Origin: Ptiloglossa arizonensis
Lineage: Eukaryota > Arthropoda > Insecta > Hymenoptera > Colletidae
Direction: 5' to 3'
Assembly: GCF_051014685.1 (NCBI RefSeq)
Contig: NW_027478711.1
Location: 62,001-126,000, forward strand
Length of the DNA stretch: 64,000 bases
Positions 22,125 to 35,749 of this stretch are shown one piece after another (position 1 is the stretch's first letter; each line of letters opens with the position of its first letter). The notes under the pieces are model-generated. The model did no database searches and had not been told where the DNA came from. It was given only the letters and a program-made list of their open reading frames with translations. Made by a program: the position numbers and the translations under genes.

Positions 22125-23540
22125 GAAAAATACACGTACCGTTGTAATCGGGCGAGTTTCTACTGTCAGATGCAATAGGAATTTTTGGGTTATGTCAATC
22201 CATTCGCGAGATATGAGAGTTTGAAGACAAGAAATGGTTGAGAAGGCAAAACATTTTTCGCAATTCTGCTGCTCCAAACGCTTAACCAGAATGGCCTAGG
22301 GAAAAAATACGCATATCGTTATAATCGGGCGAGTTTCTACTTTCAGACGCAGCAGGAATTTTTGGGTTTGGTCAATCCGTTCGCGAGATATGGGAGTTTG
22401 AAGCTAAGAAATGGTTGAGAAGACAACAAATTTTTCGCAATTCTGCTGCTCCAAACGCTTAACCAGAATGGACTAGGGAAAAAATACACATACCGTTGTA
22501 ATCGGGCGAGTTTCTACTTTCACACGCAACAGGAATTTTTGGGTTAGGTCTATCCGTTCGCGAGATATGGGAGTTTGAAGCCAAGAAATGGTTGAGAAGG
22601 CATACAATTTTTCGCAATTCTGCTGGTCCAAACGCTTAACCAGAATGCCCTAGGGAAAAAATACACATACCAATGTAGTCGGGCGAGTTTCAACTTTCAG
22701 ATGCAATAGGAATTTTTGGGTTAGGTCAATCCGTTCGCGAGATATGGGAGTTTGAAGACAAGAAATGGTTGAGAAGGCAAAAAACTTTTCGCAATTCTGC
22801 TGCTCCAAACGCTTAACCAGAATGGCCTAGGGAAAAAATACACATACCGTTGTAATCGGGCGAGTTTCTACTTGCAGATACAATAGGAATTTTTGGGTTA
22901 TGTCAATCCGTTCGCGAGATATGGGAGTTTGAAGCTAAGAAATGGTTGAGAAGGCAAAAAATTTTTCGCAATTCTGCCGCGACAAACGCTTAACCAGAAT
23001 GACCTAGGGAAAAAATACACATACCGTTGTAATCGGGCGAGTTTCTACTTTCAGACGCAGCAGGAACTTCTGGGTTTGGTCAATCCGTTCGCGAGATATG
23101 GGAGTTTGAAGCTAAGAAATGGTTGAGAAGACAACAAATTCTTCGCACTTCTGCTGCTCCAAACGCTTAACCAGAATGGCCTAGGGAAAAAATACACATA
23201 ACGTTGTAATCGGGCGAGTTTCTACTTTCAGATGCAATAGGAAATTTTGGGTCACGTCAATCCGTTCGCGAGATATGGGAGTTTGAAGCTAAGAAATGGT
23301 TGAGAAGACAACAAATTTTTCGCACTTCTGCTGCTCCAAACGCTTAACCAGAATGGCCTAGGGAAAAAATACACATACCGCTCTAATCGGGCGAGTTTCT
23401 ACTTTCAGATGCAATAGGAATTTTTGGGTTATGTCAATCCGTTCGCGAGATATGGGAGTTTGAAGCCAAGAAATGGTTGAGAAGGCAAAAAATTTTTCGC
23501 AATTCTGCTGCTCCAAACGCTTAACCAGAATGGCCTAGGG
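22125..23540 (+). repeat. 11-unit block, truncated copy 2 (8 units)
   Basis: M, i, j, k, d' and e' match 20178-21239 at an offset of 1947 bp, then f and a g/h hybrid lead into the first type-a unit of the 8-unit HOR at 23541. A shared rare variant is the boundary CCTAAGGGAAA at both M units. Confidence 0.87.
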
Positions 23541-24956
23541 AAAAAATACACATACCGTTGTAATCGGGTGAGTTTCTACTTTCAGATGCCATAGGAATTT
23601 TTGGGTTAGGTCAATCCGTTCGCGAGATATGGGAGTTTGAAGCCAAGAAATGGTTGAGAAGGCAAGAAATTTTTCGCAATTCTGCTGCTCCAAACGCTTA
23701 ACCAGAATGGCGTAGGGAAAAAATACACACACCGTTGTAATCGGGCGAGTTTCTACTTTCAGATGCAACAGGAATCTTTGGGTTACGTCAATCCGTTCGC
23801 GAGATATGGGAGTTTGAAGCTAAGAAATGGTTGAGAAGACAACAAATTTTTCGCACTTCTGCTGCTACAAACGCTTAACCAGAATGGCCTAGGGAAAAAA
23901 TACACATACCGTTGTAATCGGGCGAGTTTCTACTTTCAGATACAATAGGAATTTTTGGGTTAGGTCAATCCGTTCGCGAGATATGGGAGTTTGAAGCTAA
24001 GAAATGGTTGAGAAGGCAAAAAATTTTTCGCAATTCTGCCGCGCCAAACGCTTAACCAGAATGGCCTAGGGAAAAAATACACATACCTTTGTAATCGGGC
24101 GAGTTTCTACTTGCAGATACAATAGGAATTTTTGCGTTAGGTCAATCCGTTCGCGAGATATGGGAGTTTGAAGCTAAGAAATGGTTGAGAAAGCAAAAAA
24201 TTTTTCGCAATTCTGCCGCGACAAACGCTTAACCAGAATGGCCTAGGGAAAAAATACACATACCGTTGTAATCGGGCGAGTTTCTACTTTCAGACGCAGC
24301 AGGAACTTCTGGGTTTGGTCAATCCGTTCGCGAGATATGGGAGTTTGAAGCTAAGAAATGGTTGAGAAGACAACAAATTTTTCGCACTTCTGCTGCTCCA
24401 AACGCTTAACCAGAATGGCCTAGGGAAAAAATACACATAACGTTGTAATCGGGCGAGTTTCTACTTTCAGATGCAATAGGAAATTTTGGGTCACGTCAAT
24501 CCGTTCGCGAGATATGGGAGTTTGAAGCTAAGAAATGGTTGAGAAGACAACAAATTTTTCGCACTTCTGCTGCTCCAAACGCTTAACCAGAATGGCCTAC
24601 GGAAAAAATACACATACCGTTCTAATCGGGCGAGTTTCTACTTTCAGGTGCAATAGGAATTTTTGGGTTATGTCAATCCGTTCGCGAGATATGGGACTTT
24701 GAAGCCAAGAAAGGGTTGAGAAGGCAAAAAAATTTTCGCAATTCTGCTGCTCCATACACTTAACCAGAATGGCCTAGGGACAAAATACAAATACCGTTGT
24801 AATCGGGCGTGTTTCTACTTTCAGATGCAATAGGAATTTTTGGGTTAGGTCAATCCGTTCGCGAGATATGGGAGTTTGAAGCCAAGAAATGGTTGAGAAG
24901 GCAAAAAATTTTTCGCAATTCTCTTGCTCCAAACGCTTAACCAGAATGGCCTAGGG
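23541..24956 (+). repeat. 8-unit HOR copy a-h' (1416 bp)
   Basis: Units: 23541 a, 23718 b (CACACACC), 23895 c, 24072 d (CCTTTGTAATC, TTGCGTTAGG), 24249 e, 24426 f, 24603 g (CCGTTCTAATC), 24780 h' (GGGCGTG, CTCTTGCTCC). This is a full copy of the order seen at 46184-49014. Confidence 0.88.
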
Positions 24957-27900
24957 AAAAAATACACATACCGTTGTAATCGGGTGAGTTTCTACTTTCA
25001 GATGCCATAGGAATTTTTGGGTTAGGGCAATCCGTTCGCGAGATATGGGAGTCTGAAGCCAAGAAATGGTTGAGAAGGCAAGAAATTTTTCGCAATTCTG
25101 CTGCTCCAAACGCTTAACCAGAATGGCGTAGGGAAAAAATACACATACCGTTGTAATCGGGCGAGTTTCTACTTTCAGATGCAACAGGACTCTCGGGTTA
25201 CGTCAATCCGTTCGCGAGATATGGGAGTTTGAAGCTAAGAAATGGTTGAGAAGACAACAAATTTTTCGCACTTCTGCTGCTCCAAACGCTTAACCAGAAT
25301 GGCCTAGGGAAAAATTACACATACCGTTGTAATCGGGCGAGTTTCTACTTTCAGATACAATAGGAATTTTTGGATTAGGTCAATCCGTTCGCGAGATATG
25401 GGAGTTTGAAGCTAAGAAATGGTTGAGAAGGCAACAAATTTTTCGCAATTCTGCCGCGCCAAACGCTTAACCAGAATGGCCTAGGAAAAAAATACACATA
25501 CCGTTGTATTCGGGCGAGTTTCTACTTTCAGATGCAATAGGAAATTTTGGGTCACGTCAATCCGTTCGCGAGATATGGGAGTTTGAAGCTAAGAAATGGT
25601 TGAGAAGACAACAAATTTTTCGCACTTCTGCTGCTCCAAACGCTTAACCAGAATGGCCTAGGGAAAAAATACACATACCGCTCTAATCGGGCGAGTTTCT
25701 ACTTTAAGGTGCAATAGGAATTTTTGGGTTATGTCAATCCGTTCGCGAGATATGGGACTTTGAAGCCAAGAAATGGTTGAGAAGGCAACAAAATTTTCGC
25801 AATTCTGCTGCTCCATACACTTAACCAGAATGGCCTAGGGAAAAAATACAAACACCGTTGTAATCGGGCGAGTTTCTACTTTCAGATGCAATAGGAATTT
25901 TTGGGTTAGGACAATCCGTTCGCGAGATATGGGAGTTTGAAGCCAAGAAATGGTTGAGAAGGCAAAAAATTTTTCGCAATTCTGCTGCTCCAAACGCTTA
26001 ACCAGAATGGCCTAGGGAAAAAATACACATACCGTTGTAATCGGGTGAGTTTCTACTTTCAGATGCCATAGGAATTTTTGGGTTAGGTCAATCCGTTCGC
26101 GAGATATGGGAGTTTGAAGCCAAGAAATGGTTGAGAAGGCAAGAAATTTTTCGCAATTCTGCTGCTCCAAACGCTTAACCAGAATGGCGTAGGGAAAAAA
26201 TACACACACCGTTGTAATCGGGCGAGTTTCTACTTTCAGATGCAACAGGAATCTTTGGGTTACGTCAATCCGTTCGCGAGATATGGGAGTTTGAAGCTAA
26301 GAAATGGTTGAGAAGACAACAAATTTTTCGCAATTCTGCTGCTCCAAACGCTTAACCAGAATGGACTAGGGAAAAAATACACATACCGTTGTAATCGGGC
26401 GAGTTTCTACTTTCACACGCAACAGGAATTTTTGGGTTAGGTCTATCCGTTCGCGAGATATGGGAGTTTGAAGCCAAGAAATGGTTGAGAAGGCATACAA
26501 TTTTTCGCAATTCTGCTGGTCCAAACGCTTAACCAGAATGCCCTAGGGAAAAAATACACATACCAATGTAGTCGGGCGAGTTTCAACTTTCAGATGCAAT
26601 AGGAATTTTTGGGTTAGGTCAATCCGTTCGCGAGATATGGGAGTTTGAAGACAAGAAATGGTTGAGAAGGCAAAAAACTTTTCGCAATTCTGCTGCTCCA
26701 AACGCTTAACCAGAATGGCCTAGGGAAAAAATACACATACCGTTGTAATCGGGCGAGTTTCTACTTGCAGATACAATAGGAATTTTTGGGTTAGGTCAAT
26801 CCGTTCGCGAGATATGGGAGTTTGAAGCTAAGAAATGGTTGAGAAGGCAAAAAATTTTTCGCAATTCTGCCGCGACAAACGCTTAACCAGAATGACCTAG
26901 GGAAAAAATACACATACCGTTGTAATCGGGCGAGTTTCTACTTTCAGACGCAGCAGGAACTTCTGGGTTTGGTCAATCCGTTCGCGAGATATGGGAGTTT
27001 GAAGCTAAGAAATGGTTGAGAAGACAACAAATTCTTCGCACTTCTGCTGCTCCAAACGCTTAACCAGAATGGCCTAGGGAAAAAATACACATAACGTTGT
27101 AATCGGGCGAGTTTCTACTTTCAGATGCAATAGGAAATTTTGGGTCACGTCAATCCGTTCGCGAGATATGGGAGTTTGAAGCTAAGAAATGGTTGAGAAG
27201 ACAACAAATTTTTCGCACTTCTGCTGCTCCAAACGCTTAACCAGAATGGCCTAGGGAAAAAATACACATACCGCTCTAATCGGGCGAGTTTCTACTTTCA
27301 GATGCAATAGGAATTTTTGGGTTATGTCAATCCGTTCGCGAGATATGGGAGTTTGAAGCCAAGAAATGGTTGAGAAGGCAAAAAATTTTTCGCAATTCTG
27401 CCGCGACAAACGCTTAACCAGAATGGCCTAGGGAAAAAATACACATACCGTTGTAATCGGGCGAGTTTCTACTTTCAGACGCAGCAGGAACTTCTGGGTT
27501 TGGTCAATCCGTTCGCGAGATATGGGAGTTTGAAGCTAAGAAATGGTTGAGAAGACAACAAATTTTTCGCACTTCTGCTGCTCCAAACGCTTAACCAGAA
27601 TGGCCTAGGGAAAAAATACACATAACGTTGTAATCGGGCGAGTTTCTACTTTCAGATGCAATAGGAAATTTTGGGTCACGTCAATCCGTTCGCGAGATAT
27701 GGGAGTTTGAAGCTAAGAAATGGTTGAGAAGACAACAAATTTTTCGCACTTCTGCTGCTCCAAACGCTTAACCAGAATGGCCTAGGGAAAAAATACACAT
27801 ACCGTTCTAATCGGGCGAGTTTCTACTTTCAGGTGCAATAGGAATTTTTGGGTTATGTCAATCCGTTCGCGAGATATGGGACTTTGAAGCCAAGAAAGGG

Positions 27901-28141
27901 TTGAGAAGGCAAAAAAATTTTCGCAATTCTGCTGCTCCATACACTTAACCAGAATGGCCTAGGGAAAAAATACAAATACCGTTGTAATCGGGCGTGTTTC
28001 TACTTTCAGATGCAATAGGAATTTTTGGGTTAGGTCAATCCGTTCGCGAGATATGGGAGTTTGAAGCCAAGAAATGGTTGAGAAGGCAAAAAATTTTTCG
28101 CAATTCTCTTGCTCCAAACGCTTAACCAGAATGGCCTAGGG
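24957..28141 (+). repeat. 8-unit HOR derivative with inserted cassette (18 units, 3185 bp)
   Basis: Order: a, b (176 bp), c, f, g, h, a, b, then j, k, d', e', f, a g-like unit, e, f, g, h'. The j to f stretch (26372-27256) is the left-side cassette set into an 8-unit context, directly after a b unit. The stretch that follows lacks a and b. Confidence 0.83.
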
Positions 28142-30972
28142 AAAAAATACACATACCGTTGTAATCGGGTGAGTTTCTACTTTCAGATGCCATAGGAATT
28201 TTTGGGTTAGGGCAATCCGTTCGCGAGATATGGGAGTCTGAAGCCAAGAAATGGTTGAGAAGGCAAGAAATTTTTCGCAATTCTGCTGCTCCAAACGCTT
28301 AACCAGAATGGCGTAGGGAAAAAATACACATACCGTTGTAATCGGGCGAGTTTCTACTTTCAGATGCAACAGGACTCTCGGGTTACGTCAATCCGTTCGC
28401 GAGATATGGGAGTTTGAAGCTAAGAAATGGTTGAGAAGACAACAAATTTTTCGCACTTCTGCTGCTCCAAACGCTTAACCAGAATGGCCTAGGGAAAAAT
28501 TACACATACCGTTGTAATCGGGCGAGTTTCTACTTTCAGATACAATAGGAATTTTTGGATTAGGTCAATCCGTTCGCGAGATATGGGAGTTTGAAGCTAA
28601 GAAATGGTTGAGAAGACAACAAATTTTTCGCACTTCTGCTGCTCCAAACGCTTAACCAGAATGGCCTAGGGAAAAAATACACATACCGCTCTAATCGGGC
28701 GAGTTTCTACTTTAAGGTGCAAGAGGAATTTTTGGGTTATGTCAATCCGTTCGCGAGATATGGGACTTTGAAGCCAAGAAATGGTTGAGAAGGCAAAAAA
28801 ATTTTCGCAATTCTGCTGCTCCATACACTTAACCAGAATGGCCTAGGGAAAAAATACAAACACCGTTGTAATCGGGCGAGTTTCTACTTTCAGATGCAAT
28901 AGGAATTTTTGGGTTAGGACAATCCGTTCGCGAGATATGGGAGTTTGAAGCCAAGAAATGGTTGAGAAGGCAAAAAATTTTTCGCAATTCTGCTGCTCCA
29001 AACGCTTAACCAGAATGGCCTAGGGAAAAAATACACATACCGTTGTAATCGGGTGAGTTTCTACTTTCAGATGCCATAGGAATTTTTGGGATAGGTCAAT
29101 CCGTTCGCGAGATATGGGAGTTTGAAGCCAAGAAATGGTTGAGAAGGCAAGAAATTTTTCGCAATTCTGCTGCTCCAAACGCTTAACCAGAATGGCGTAG
29201 GGAAAAAATACACACACCGTTGTAATCGGGCGAGTTTCTACTTTCAGATGCAACAGGAATCTTTGGGTTACGTCAATCCGTTCGCGAGATATGGGAGTTT
29301 GAAGCTAAGAAATGGTTGAGAAGACAACAAATTTTTCGCACTTCTGCTGCTACAAACGCTTAACCAGAATGGCCTAGGGAAAAAATACACATACCGTTGT
29401 AATCGGGCGAGTTTCTACTTTCAGATACAATAGGAATTTTTGGGTTAGGTCAATCCGTTCGCGAGATATGGGAGTTTGAAGCTAAGAAATGGTTGAGAAG
29501 GCAAAAAATTTTTCGCAATTCTGCCGCGCCAAACGCTTAACCAGAATGGCCTAGGGAAAAAATACACATACCGTTGTAATCGGGCGAGTTTCTACTTGCA
29601 GATACAATAGGAATTTTTGGGATAGGTCAATCCGTTCGCGAGATATGGGAGTTTGAAGCTAAGAAATGGTTGAGAAAGCAAAAAATTTTTCGCAATTCTG
29701 CCGCGACAAACGCTTAACCAGAATGGCCTAGGGAAAAAATACACATACCGTTGTAATCGGGCGAGTTTCTACTTTCAGACGCAGCAGGAACTTCTGGGTT
29801 TGGTCAATCCGTTCGCGAGATATGGGAGTTTGAAGCTAAGAAATGGTTGAGAAGACAACAAATTTTTCGCACTTCTGCTGCTCCAAACGCTTAACCAGAA
29901 TGGCCTAGGGAAAAAATACACATAACGTTGTAATCGGGCGAGTTTCTACTTTCAGATGCAATAGGAAATTTTGGGTCACGTCAATCCGTTCGCGAGATAT
30001 GGGAGTTTGAAACTAAGAAATGGTTGAGAAGACAACAAATTTTTCGCAATTCTGCCGCGCCAAACGCTTAACCAGAATGGCCTAGGGAAAAAATACACAT
30101 ACCTTTGTAATCGGGCGAGTTTCTACTTGCAGATACAATAGGAATTTTTGCGTTAGGTCAATCCATTCGCGAGATATGGGAGTTTGAAGCTAAGAAATGG
30201 TTGAGAAAGCAAAAAATTTTTCGCAATTCTGCCGCGACAAACGCTTAACCAGAATGGCCTAGGGAAAAAATACACATACCGTTGTAATCGGGCGAGTTTC
30301 TACTTTCAGACGCAGCAGGAACTTCTGGGTTTGGTCAATCCGTTCGCGAGATATGGGAGTTTGAAGCTAAGAAATGGTTGAGAAGACAACAAATTTTTCG
30401 CACTTCTGCTGCTCCAAACGCTTAACCAGAATGGCCTAGGGAAAAAATACACATAACGTTGTAATCGGGCGAGTTTCTACTTTCAGATGCAATAGGAAAT
30501 TTTGGGTCACGTCAATCCGTTCGCGAGATATGGGAGTTTGAAGCTAAGAAATGGTTGAGAAGACAACAAATTTTTCGCACTTCTGCTGCTCCAAACGCTT
30601 AACCAGAATGGCCTAGGGAAAAAATACACATACCGTTCTAATCGGGCGAGTTTCTACTTTCAGGTGCAATAGGAATTTTTGGGTTATGTCAATCCGTTCG
30701 CGAGATATGGGACTTTGAAGCCAAGAAAGGGTTGAGAAGGCAAAAAAATTTTCGCAATTCTGCTGCTCCATACACTTAACCAGAATGGCCTAGGGAAAAA
30801 ATACAAATACCGTTGTAATCGGGCGTGTTTCTACTTTCAGATGCAATAGGAATTTTTGGGTTAGGTCAATCCGTTCGCGAGATATGGGAGTTTGAAGCCA
30901 AGAAATGGTTGAGAAGGCAAAAAATTTTTCGCAATTCTCTTGCTCCAAACGCTTAACCAGAATGGCCTAGGG
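28142..30972 (+). repeat. 8-unit HOR derivative, 16 units (2831 bp)
   Basis: Order: a, b (176 bp), c/f fused (28495), g, h, a, b, c, d, e, an f-left unit with a c-like right half (29911), d, e, f, g, h'. The opening repeats 24957-26371 with one unit lost by the c/f fusion. Shared private markers with the next block include TTGGATTAGG and GAAAAATTACAC. Confidence 0.83.
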
Positions 30973-33095
30973 AAAAAATACACATACCGTTGTAATCGGG
31001 TGAGTTTCTACTTTCAGACGCCATAGGAATTTTTGGGTTAGGGCAATCGGTTCGCGAGATATGGGAGTCTGAAGCCAAGAAATGGTTGAGAAGGCAAGAA
31101 ATTTTTCGCAATTCTGCTGCTCCAAACGCTTAACCAGAATGGCGTAGGGAAAAAATACACATACCGTTGTAATCGGGCGAGTTTCTACTTTCAGATGCAA
31201 CAGGACTCTCGGGTTACGTCAATCCGTTCGCGAGATATGGGAGTTTGAAGCTAAGAAATGGTTGAGAAGACAACAAATTTTTCGCACTTCTGCTGCTCCA
31301 AACGCTTAACCAGAATGGCCTAGGGAAAAATTACACATACCGTTGTAATCGGGCGAGTTTCTACTTTCAGATACAATAGGAATTTTTGGATTAGGTCAAT
31401 CCGTTCGCGAGATATGGGAGTTTGAAGCTAAGAAATGGTTGAGAAGACAACAAATTTTTCGCACTTCTGCTGCTCCAAACGCTTAACCAGAATGGCCTAG
31501 GGAAAAAATACACATACCGCTCTAATCGGGCGAGTTTCTACTTTAAGGTGCAATAGGAATTTTTGGGTTATGTCAATCCGTTCGCGAGATATGGGACTTT
31601 GAAGCCAAGAAATGGTTGAGAAGGCAAAAAAATTTTCGCAATTCTGCTGCTCCATACACTTAACCAGAATGGCCTAGGGAAAAAATACAAACACCGTTGT
31701 AATCGGGCGAGTTTCTACTTTCAGATGCAATAGGAATTTTTGGGTTAGGACAATCCGTTCGCGAGATATGGGAGTTTGAAGCCAAGAAATGGTTGAGAAG
31801 GCAAAAAATTTTTCGCAATTCTGCTGCTCCAAACGCTTAACCAGAATGGCCTAGGGAAAAAATACACATACCGTTGTAATCGGGTGAGTTTCTACTTTCA
31901 GATGCAACAGGAATCTTTGGGTTACGTCAATCCGTTCGCGAGATATGGGAGTTTGAAGCTAAGAAATGGTTGAGAAGACAACAAATTTTTCGCACTTCTG
32001 CTGCTACAAACGCTTAACCAGAATGGCCTAGGGAAAAAATACACATACCGTTGTAATCGGGCGAGTTTCTACTTTCAGATACAATAGGAATTTTTGGGTT
32101 AGGTCAATCCGTTCGCGAGATATGGGAGTTTGAAGCTAAGAAATGGTTGAGAAGGCAAAAAATTTTTCGCAATTCTGCCGCGCCAAACGCTTAACCAGAA
32201 TGGCCTAGGGAAAAAATACACATACCGTTGTAATCGGGCGAGTTTCTACTTGCAGATACAATAGGAATTTTTGGGTTAGGTCAATCCGTTCGCGAGATAT
32301 GGGAGTTTGAAGCTAAGAAATGGTTGAGAAAGCAAAAAATTTTTCGCAATTCTGCCGCGACAAACGCTTAACCAGAATGGCCTAGGGAAAAAATACACAT
32401 ACCGTTGTAATCGGGCGAGTTTCTACTTTCAGACGCAGCAGGAACTTCTGGGTTTGGTCAATCCGTTCGCGAGATATGGGAGTTTGAAGCTAAGAAATGG
32501 TTGAGAAGACAACAAATTTTTCGCACTTCTGCTGCTCCAAACGCTTAACCAGAATGGCCTAGGGAAAAAATACACATAACGTTGTAATCGGGCGAGTTTC
32601 TACTTTCAGATGCAATAGGAAATTTTGGGTCACGTCAATCCGTTCGCGAGATATGGGAGTTTGAAGCTAAGAAATGGTTGAGAAGACAACAAATTTTTCG
32701 CACTTCTGCTGCTGCAAACGCTTAACCAGAATGGCCTAGGGAAAAAATACACATACCGCTCTAATCGGGCGAGTTTCTACTTTCAGGTGCAATAGGAATT
32801 TTTGGGTTATGTCAATCCGTTCGCGAGATATGGGACTTTGAAGCCAAGAAAGGGTTGAGAAGGCAAAAAAATTTTCGCAATTCTGCTGCTCCATACACTT
32901 AACCAGAATGGCCTAGGGAAAAAATACAAATACCGTTGTAATCGGGCGTGTTTCTACTTTCAGATGCAATAGGAATTTTTGGGTTAGGTCAATCCGTTCG
33001 CGAGATATGGGAGTTTGAAGCCAAGAAATGGTTGAGAAGGCAAAAAATTTTTCGCAATTCTCTTGCTCCAAACGCTTAACCAGAATGGCCTAGGG
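30973..33095 (+). repeat. 8-unit HOR derivative, 12 units (2123 bp)
   Basis: Order: a, b (176 bp), c/f fused, g, h, a/b fused (31857), c, d, e, f, g, h'. It reads as a shortened copy of 28142-30972: it has the same c/f fusion, an extra a/b fusion, and lacks the internal repeat of d-e-f. Confidence 0.83.
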
Positions 33096-34688
33096 AAAAA
33101 ATACACATACCGTTGTAATCGGGTGAGTTTCTACTTTCAGATGCCATAGGAATTTTTGGGTTGGGGCAATCCGTTCGCGAGATATGGGAGTTTGAAGCCA
33201 AGAAATGGTTGAGAAGGCAAGAAATTTTTCGCAATTCTGCTGCTCCAAACGCTTAACCAGAATGGCGTAGGGAAAAAATACACATACCGTTGTAATCGGG
33301 CGAGTTTCTACTTTCAGATACAATAGGAATTTTTGGATTAGGTCAATCCGTTCGCGAGATATGGGAGTTTGAAGCTAAGAAATGGTTGAGAAGGCAACAA
33401 ATTTTTCGCAATTCTGCCGCTACAAACGCTTAACCAGAATGGCCTAGGGAAAAAATACACATACCGTTGTAATCGGGCGAGTTTCTACTTTCAGATACAA
33501 TAGGAATTTTTGGGTTAGGTCAATCCGTTCGCGAGATATGGGAGTTTGAAGCTAAGAAATGGTTGAGAAGGCAAAAAATTTTTCGCAATTCTGCCGCGCC
33601 AAACGCTTAACCAGAATGGCCTAGGGAAAAAATACACATACCGTTGTAATCGGGCGAGTTTCTACTTGCAGATACAATAGGAATTTTTGGGTTAGGTCAA
33701 TCCGTTCGCGAGATATGGGAGTTTGAAGCTAAGAAATGGTTGACAAGGCAAAAAATTTTTCGCAATTCTGCCGCGCCAAACGCTTAACCAGAATGGCCTA
33801 GGGAAAAAATACACATACCGTTGTAATCGGGCGAGTTTCTACTTGCAGATACAATAGGAATTTTTGGGTTAGGTCAATCCGTTCGCGAGATATGGGAGTT
33901 TGAAGCTAAGAAATGGTTGAGAAAGCAAAAAATTTTTCGCAATTCTGCCGCGACAAACGCTTAACCAGAATGGCCTAGGGAAAAAATACACATACCGTTG
34001 TAATCGGGCGAGTTTCTACTTTCAGACGCAGCAGGAACTTCTGGGTTTGGTCAATCCGTTCGCGAGATATGGGAGTTTGAAGCTAAGAAATGGTTGAGAA
34101 GACAACAAATTTTTCGCACTTCTGCTGCTCCAAACGCTTAACCAGAATGGCCTAGGGAAAAAATACACATAACGTTGTAATCGGGCGAGTTTCTACTTTC
34201 AGATGCAATAGGAAATTTTGGGTCACGTCAATCCGTTCGCGAGATATGGGAGTTTGAAGCTAAGAAATGGTTGAGAAGACAACAAATTTTTCGCACTTCT
34301 GCTGCTCCAAACGCTTAACCAGAATGGCCTAGGGAAAAAATACACATACCGCTCTAATCGGGCGAGTTTCTACTTTCGGGTGCAATAGGAATTTTTGGGT
34401 TATGTCAATCCGTTCGCGAGATATGGGACTTTGAAGCCAAGAAAGGGTTGAGAAGGCAAAAAAATTTTCGCAATTCTGCTGCTCCATACACTTAACCAGA
34501 ATGGCCTAGGGAAAAAATACAAATACCGTTGTAATCGGGCGTGTTTCTACTTTCAGATGCAATAGGAATTTTTGGGTTAGGTCAATCCGTTCGCGAGATA
34601 TGGGAGTTTGAAGCCAAGAAATGGTTGAGAAGGCAAAAAATTTTTCGCAATTCTCTTGCTCCAAACGCTTAACCAGAATGGCCTAGGG
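33096..34688 (+). repeat. 8-unit HOR derivative with a run of c/d units (9 units, 1593 bp)
   Basis: Order: a, b/c hybrid (33273), c, d/c hybrid (33627), d, e, f, g, h'. There are four consecutive GATACAATAGG units, which suggests small local duplications of the c-d pair. A private change, TTGACAAGG, lies near 33740. Confidence 0.8.
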
Positions 34689-35749
34689 AAAAAATACACA
34701 TACCGTTGTAATCGGGTGAGTTTCTACTTTCAGATGCCATAGGAATTTTTGGGTTAGGGCAATCCGTTCGCGAGATATGGGAGTTTGAAGCCAAGAAATG
34801 GTTGAGAAGGCAAGAAATTTTTCGCAATTCTGCTGCTCCAAACGCTTAACCAGAATGGCGTAGGGAAAAAATACACATACCGTTGTAATCGGGCGAGTTT
34901 CTACTTTCAGATGCAACAGGACTCTCGGGTTACGTCAATCCGTTCGCGAGATATGGGAGTTTGAAGCTAAGAAATGGTTGAGAAAGCAAAAAATTTTTCG
35001 CAATTCTGCCGCGACAAACGCTTAACCAGAATGGCCTAGGGAAAAAATACACATACCGTTGTAATCGGGCGAGTTTCTACTTTCAGACGCAGCAGGAACT
35101 TCTGGGTTTGGTCAATCCGTTCGCGAGATATGGGAGTTTGAAGCTAAGAAATGGTTGAGAAGACAACAAATTTTTCGCACTTCTGCTGCTCCAAACGCTT
35201 AACCAGAATGGCCTAGGGAAAAAATACACATAACGTTGTAATCGGGCGAGTTTCTACTTTCAGATGCAATAGGAAATTTTGGGTCACGTCAATCCGTTCG
35301 CGAGATATGGGAGTTTGAAGCTAAGAAATGGTTGAGAAGACAACAAATTTTTCGCACTTCTGCTGCTGCAAACGCTTAACCAGAATGGCCTAGGGAAAAA
35401 ATACACATACCGCTCTAATCGGGCGAGTTTCTACTTTCAGGTGCAATAGGAATTTTTGGGTTATGTCAATCCGTTCGCGAGATATGGGACTTTGAAGCCA
35501 AGAAAGGGTTGAGAAGGCAAAAAAATTTTCGCAATTCTGCTGCTCCATACACTTAACCAGAATGGCCTAGGGAAAAAATACAAATACCGTTGTAATCGGG
35601 CGTGTTTCTACTTTCAGATGCAATAGGAATTTTTGGGTTAGGTCAATCCGTTCGCGAGATATGGGAGTTTGAAGCCAAGAAATGGTTGAGAAGGCAAAAA
35701 ATTTTTCGCAATTCTCTTGCTCCAAACGCTTAACCAGAATGGCCTAGGG
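34689..35749 (+). repeat. 6-unit HOR derivative (1061 bp)
   Basis: Order: a, b/d hybrid (34866; GGACTCTCGGG left, AAAGCAAAAAAT and GCCGCGACA right), e, f, g, h'. The 8-unit order has lost c and most of d through one in-register fusion. Confidence 0.85.

Noticed and set aside
25019..25027. GGGTTAGGG resembling telomeric DNA in many type a units
   Set aside because: It is a single nonamer from a T-to-G change in GGGTTAGGTCA, not tandem, and occurs at one fixed place in the unit.
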